Assembly (NCBI RefSeq): GCF_020379485.1
Contig: NC_063436.1
Span: 26,720,423 to 26,784,422, forward strand
Direction of reading: 5' to 3'
DNA length: 64,000 nucleotides
Source: Brassica napus
Lineage: Eukaryota > Streptophyta > Magnoliopsida > Brassicales > Brassicaceae
A program made the translations under genes and the position numbers. Under the pieces are notes generated by a model. It was not told where the DNA came from, did not search any database, and was given only the letters and a program-made list of their open reading frames with translations. This document shows, one piece after another, positions 59,604-64,000 of this stretch (positions are counted from its first letter, which is position 1; each line of letters starts with the position of its first letter).

Positions 59604-61434
59604 TTCTACTCGGTGTTCAAGAAGAAGAAACCTGTCAGATTAGGCACGATAGAGAGATGTAGCTACCAGTTTTAGAGATCCGAGTTCTGGATGATGCATG
59701 TTGGTTTCTTTACATTATAGACTTGTTGGCATTATGAAGAACAGGTTCGTTCATGTATCAGCACAAGAAGATTATTCATCTAATTTCTAAAAGCATTCGT
59801 CATTATTTGACTAACGGCTGTCTTCTCTAACCATGAAACATGTGTTTTGACTAATGATATTTTCATTGACGTGCTATCAATATATGAAACACAAACTAGG
59901 CCATGTTAAATCTACATTGTCTCAGTCGATCTGTAATAAATATCTGAAAGAGAAGTATATTACCATACCACAAATCCAAATGGTGAGAAGCAGGAGAAGT
60001 TTTATTATTCAACAGTCTGTCCCTAATCAAGACTGATCATATAACATTTTCGGATGACTAAACATGATCGACGTAACATTAGATGTGTCATTGGTCGAGA
60101 GAAGAGTACATTTGGTCATGCTTCATCATAGGCCAGTAGAGCCAACAAGTACAAAACAAAGTCAGAGTATTTGAAAATTAGCGACAGCTCATTGCGAATG
60201 GGACATAAGTAATTAACATTGCAAAAGTTAACAATATTCCTCAGATAAATCTTATAACTGGTCCACTTGTCGGTGTAAATGTAATATTTTTTCTTCTATT
60301 ATCAAGAAAGACAAAAACGTGAGTGGAAAAAACTATACAATTAATTTCTTGCAGCAAATAGGAGCTCAATGTTGACTTCACTGCAAATTACATACAAAAT
60401 GTCTCTAGCCAACTTAAAGTTCTAATATATATATAGCTAGCAAATAAACTTTTTTTTTTCGAACTTTGCTAATACAGTTTGTCTACTTGCTATTGATGCT
60501 TTACTAAAAAGACACATTCTTTAACAGATTGAATGATTGCTTCTCTATAATCATTGTTTCATCATTTACAATCATTGGATTGAACCAGACAGATTATTCC
60601 ATCCACTGAGTTAAATTTATATGTGATCCAAATTGAAGAAGTCGGTCTTATTTTCTTGAGTTCTTGCCACCATTTCAGAGATATTTTTTGGATATGAAGA
60701 TTTTATATGCATGAAGAAATCACATATCTAAAATACGATTGAACTTAAACTAATACGCTAATCGTTTTGTGTTGAACCCTATTTTCTTTGTTTCACAAAA
60801 ATTGTTATTTTGATACATTTTTTTGTTACACGAAAAGTGTCGTTTTATAAATACATTATGAATCATATTTATTTTTCGTTTTGATATTAGTTGAATATTT
60901 TTGATTTATAAATGGATTTATTTTTCTTTAATATTATTGATCAAACAAATGTATTTATTAATCAATATCTTTTACTTTTTGTAAAGTGTTACAAACAAAT
61001 TTTTGTTTTCTCAACTAAATTTGAAAATAAATAATCATTCTTCTTCATATCTCGTATCCGTTCTTTTTGTCTTCCTATATGTTTTTGTGATGGTTACTAG
61101 TTAGATCATATATGTATTAATAATTTAATTTTGTCCTAGCAGACTTTTGCTACCTACACCTAACCAGTCCTTGCATAACCACAATGGCTTTTGTGATCAG
61201 TACTTATACAAATACACATATATGCATATACATACGAAATTCACACATAAATATCCTAAATTCCATGTGGGTCTACATGCATATAGTATACGAACCATTT
61301 GTCTTTTTATTTCTAAGCAGACCCATTTGGTCATTTCTTAACATTAAGTATGCTAACTCTATCTGTCGGCCTTTGGTGATATATATGTTATCTCAATACA
61401 GACATGTATTCTTCTACTATAACAGGATTGAGAA
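59604..61434. other. intergenic between CFIm25 and LAF1
   Basis: It holds the CFIm25 3' UTR and the LAF1 promoter. Around 60785-61010 there is a MITE-like segment: 'tttcacaaaaattgttattt' on the left and an inverse-like 'tttttgtaaagtgttacaaa' on the right. Its boundaries are unclear. No gene supported. Confidence 0.45.
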
Positions 61435-62365
61435 ATGTTGAAGACGATAGCTGTAGAGAGACCAAAGCAGAGACAGAGGAAAGGGTTCTGGTCACCAGAA
61501 GAAGACGAGAAGCTAAGGAGTTTCATCCTCTCTCATGGTCATTCTTGCTGGACGACTGTTCCCATCAAAGCTGGTCTCTCCTTAAATCTTTTTCTTTTAT
61601 TGTTTAGTCTTTGTCAAAATAATTTAGCCAATTTTTTTTTTGTTGGGGTTTAATATGAAAAGGGTTACAAAGGAATGGAAAGAGCTGCAGATTAAGATGG
61701 ATTAATTATCTAAGACCAGGGTTAAAGAGGGATATGATTAATGCAGAAGAAGAAGAGATCATATTGACTTTTCATTCTTCCTTGGGCAACAAGTAAGCTT
61801 TACCCTAACCTAAAAAAAAACTAACCCTCTTTTCTCAGCAGATGCTAAAGAGTAAAGAGAGCTGTTCTTTTGTGTGATTAGGTGGTCTCGGATTGCAAAG
61901 TTCTTACCGGGGAGGACAGACAATGAGATAAAGAACTATTGGCACTCTCATCTGAAAAAGAAATGGCTCAAGTCTCAGAAGTTGCAACATGCAACATCTA
62001 TATCCACTTCTTCCGAATCACTCGTTGCTTGCGGGAGAAGAAACCCGCAAACCTTGATCTCACTTCCAGAGAAGACATCTTCATCTCCATCACAAGAAAG
62101 CAATGACAACAACAACAACTATTCATGCTCTTCTGGTCCTGAGATTGCAAGGCTGTTCTTCTCCGAGTGGTTTACTTCGTCGGATCCCTACTTTGATCAT
62201 TCCTCTAATTTGACAGACTCTAACCACATCCAAACTCCAAATATTCAAGGACCTGTCTCAGACTACGAAGAATCAGGTGATGTTAATCAGTTCTATTACA
62301 ACGAGATGGTGATGATGAGCAACAGCAACTGGACTCTTAACGACGTCGTTTTTGGCTCGAAGTGA
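61435..62365 (+). CDS. LAF1: R2R3-MYB transcription factor LAF1/MYB18
   Basis: Three exons, 61435-61573, 61663-61792 and 61882-62365, giving 250 aa with the two standard R2R3-MYB intron positions. R2 spans residues 16-63 (Trp19, 39, 59) and R3 64-117 (Ile in place of the first Trp, then Trp91 and Trp110). The ending [17 protein letters not shown] is represented as [16 protein letters not shown]. The tail carries the LAF1-type blocks SSPSQESN and IARLFFSEW and the final [15 protein letters not shown]1 is a nuclear activator in phytochrome A far-red signalling and a COP1 target in Arabidopsis. The tail stops at TGA (62363-62365) where I recall the Arabidopsis protein continuing about 25 residues. 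It is the ortholog by position of AT4G25560. Confidence 0.92.
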
Positions 62366-62483
62366 CATAAGCAGGGGCATAAGATTGATAGAGACGACTC
62401 AGTCGTCAACAACCATGTAAATCCAGTCTCAAACAATGTAAATCAAATTATAAATGAAAAATATTGGGAAAATTATAATTTAC

Positions 62484-62498
62484 CACAAATTTGATACT
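62484..62498. repeat. LINE target-site duplication, left copy
   Basis: CACAAATTTGATACT, identical to 63211-63225 at the other end of the LINE fragment. It follows the oligo-A tail on the element's minus-strand 3' side. Confidence 0.9.
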
Positions 62499-63210
62499 TT
62501 TTTTTTTTGACAACAAACAATGCACAGACTCATATTGACTCTGTGAACCAACTTGGAAACTCTGCATCCATGTGTACGACGAAAGATAGTTGATGCCGGG
62601 CACTACGTGCTAAGCTGTCCGCCTTTTGGTTCGCCGTCCTTGGTACATGAACGATGTCTGAGTTGTGGAAACTTCTTCTCAAAAGCTTGATGTCTTCTAA
62701 ATAGGTTCCAAATGCAGGCCATTCCTCAGGTTCCGAAACCATCTTCACCAACTGAGAACAATCTGTTGCAAACGTAACCTGAAATTGTCTTAAATTTCTC
62801 ATGCATTCCATTGCCCAAATCAATGCCTCCACCTCAGAGTGAAGAGGTGATAGACATGCACGGACATTTCGTGCCCCTAACAAACCATCAAAGCCTGGTA
62901 AAGTAATAAACCATCCTTGCCCTGAGAACACAGCCTTATCTTTCCAAGAACCATCTATAAAACACCATCGTCCTGTATTCGTTTGGATGGAACTATTCTG
63001 TGTAACTGGTGCCACTCTCTGATTCCTTAAAACCTGAGCCTCAGCCCAAAGTGTTGATTCCAGTTCAGCCAGCTTAAGTGTATCTCTCGGATCAACATCA
63101 ATATTACCAAACACCTTCTTATTCCGACTTTTCCAAATATACCATAAGATCCATGCAAACTGATGGTCATCTATCTTTGGATTAACTCTCCAAAAAAGAT
63201 GATCCATATT
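62499..63210 (-). mobile_element. 5'-truncated LINE (non-LTR retrotransposon), 712 bp
   Basis: The inserted fragment is bounded by a perfect 15-bp duplication (62484-62498, 63211-63225). It ends on the minus strand in an A-tract (about 62508-62499). Only the last part of ORF2 is present, the product expected of target-primed reverse transcription that stopped early. It sits about 130 bp downstream of the LAF1 stop codon. Confidence 0.92.
62530..63210 (-). pseudogene. C-terminal LINE ORF2 fragment with RNase H-like domain
   Basis: About 226 codons are open without a stop. A zf-RVT-like lead (FAWILWYIWKSRNKKVFGN) precedes a plant LINE RNase H domain (RVT_3). Its catalytic residues are visible: Asp in FIDGSWKD, Glu in HSEVEALIWAM, Asp in FATDCSQLV and Asp in KADSLARSAR. 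Reverse transcriptase and endonuclease are missing. No promoter is expected; the frame begins at the truncation point. The lack of stops indicates a young insertion. Confidence 0.88.
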
Positions 63211-63225
63211 CACAAATTTGATACT
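63211..63225. repeat. LINE target-site duplication, right copy
   Basis: CACAAATTTGATACT, matching 62484-62498 exactly. Confidence 0.9.
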
Positions 63226-64000
63226 ATTTTCTAAATTTATGTTTAAATGATAACTATTTTGATAAATATCTCAAATTTGTGATGATAAAAAAACTAAAAC
63301 AAGTCTCCTAAATCATTTATAAATATTTAAGAATCATTTATAAAACATTTATAGAAGTTTAATAGCAATATAAAACATTTATGATATTTCAAACAAATTT
63401 CTCCAAAAAAATTGAAGGTAAGATGTATAAAAGAGTTGCATTACAATTTACAACTTAACTAGAGGCTAGAGCTAATTAAAGTGTCTTAACCATAGCAGCA
63501 GCGGGAATTCGAGGCAGCATGCGCCACCGCGTGTCTTTGGCTTCATGGAACTTTGCCTCTGAGTTTATCCATCAGCTCAAATTCATTTGGAGCAAGCTTA
63601 GAATCTAAAAAATTTGGAAACTCTTCCTCACAAAGCTTATCACATTCACAGCTGGAGTAGCATAATCCATGAGCTCCAAGGACGTGCGCGTTTTTACGTC
63701 AGACACAATAAGCTTTACAACTCCTTCATCGAATTTCTTCTTCTGCAAGTTTCTTTCTCGCTGATGTCTTATCTTCCAAATCAATTAAAAGCTCGTGCCC
63801 ATGCCTAGTTCAATGGTTCGGTTTTAAGCTGAACCAAAAAACCAAAATGTTTTAACTAAATTAGTTAAGTATAGTAGTAATATTAAGATTTAATATATCT
63901 AACCAATTAACCTAAACAACTAAATATAATTTATATATTTTACTTTTAAATAAACAAAATAAACACGACTAAAAATAAAATAAAAAATATGAATCCCATA
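63226..64000. other. intergenic with an unassigned minus-strand coding remnant
   Basis: On the minus strand (about 63690-63530) a stretch reads FPNFLDSKLAPNEFELMDKL followed by RGKVP and is interrupted by stops further on and upstream. It looks protein-like but no family was recognised. The rest is AT-rich. AT4G25570 (a cytochrome b561 gene, the next Arabidopsis neighbour) is not seen before the window ends. Confidence 0.35.

Overview
The window is plant nuclear DNA: AT-rich intergenic space, GT-AG introns and many Helitrons. Gene content and order point to a crucifer, probably Brassica or a close relative. The single-copy genes follow one Arabidopsis chromosome 4 interval (about AT4G25490 to AT4G25560). 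From left to right they are a CBF/DREB1 gene, a wrecked RS40-type SR splicing-factor gene, two SEUSS-LIKE co-regulator genes, MSH3, the CFIm25 polyadenylation factor, and the R2R3-MYB gene LAF1/MYB18. The Arabidopsis locus names and order come from memory, not from a search.

Layout. 1-6100: CBF gene (minus strand), a 427-bp direct repeat and a terminally duplicated MITE. 6100-20500: transposon territory with four Helitrons, hAT-like MITEs, an array rich in E2F-like sites and a foldback. 20900-22200: RS40 relic with a mosaic of other gene and retrotransposon fragments in its intron. 22865-32068: two almost identical 4602-bp Helitrons joined exactly head to tail. 32262-32972: a small Helitron. 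34005-40365: two convergent SEUSS-LIKE genes. 41131-43573: another Helitron. 43940-49639: a complete, very young Ty1/copia element. 50003-51246: a protein phosphatase inhibitor-2 gene that I do not recall at this place in Arabidopsis; FWA, expected next to MSH3, is not seen. 52212-57326: MSH3, divergent from CFIm25 (57651-59603) across a 324-bp shared promoter. 61435-62365: LAF1. 62499-63210: a 5'-truncated LINE with a perfect 15-bp target duplication.

The host genes do not form a pathway. They are an ancestral syntenic block covering cold response, splicing, co-repression, mismatch repair, mRNA 3'-end formation and far-red light signalling, split apart by transposons. Helitrons with both termini recognisable add up to 21,853 bp, about 34% of the window. 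The strongest unusual signal is the tandem Helitron dimer, a structure expected from rolling-circle amplification.
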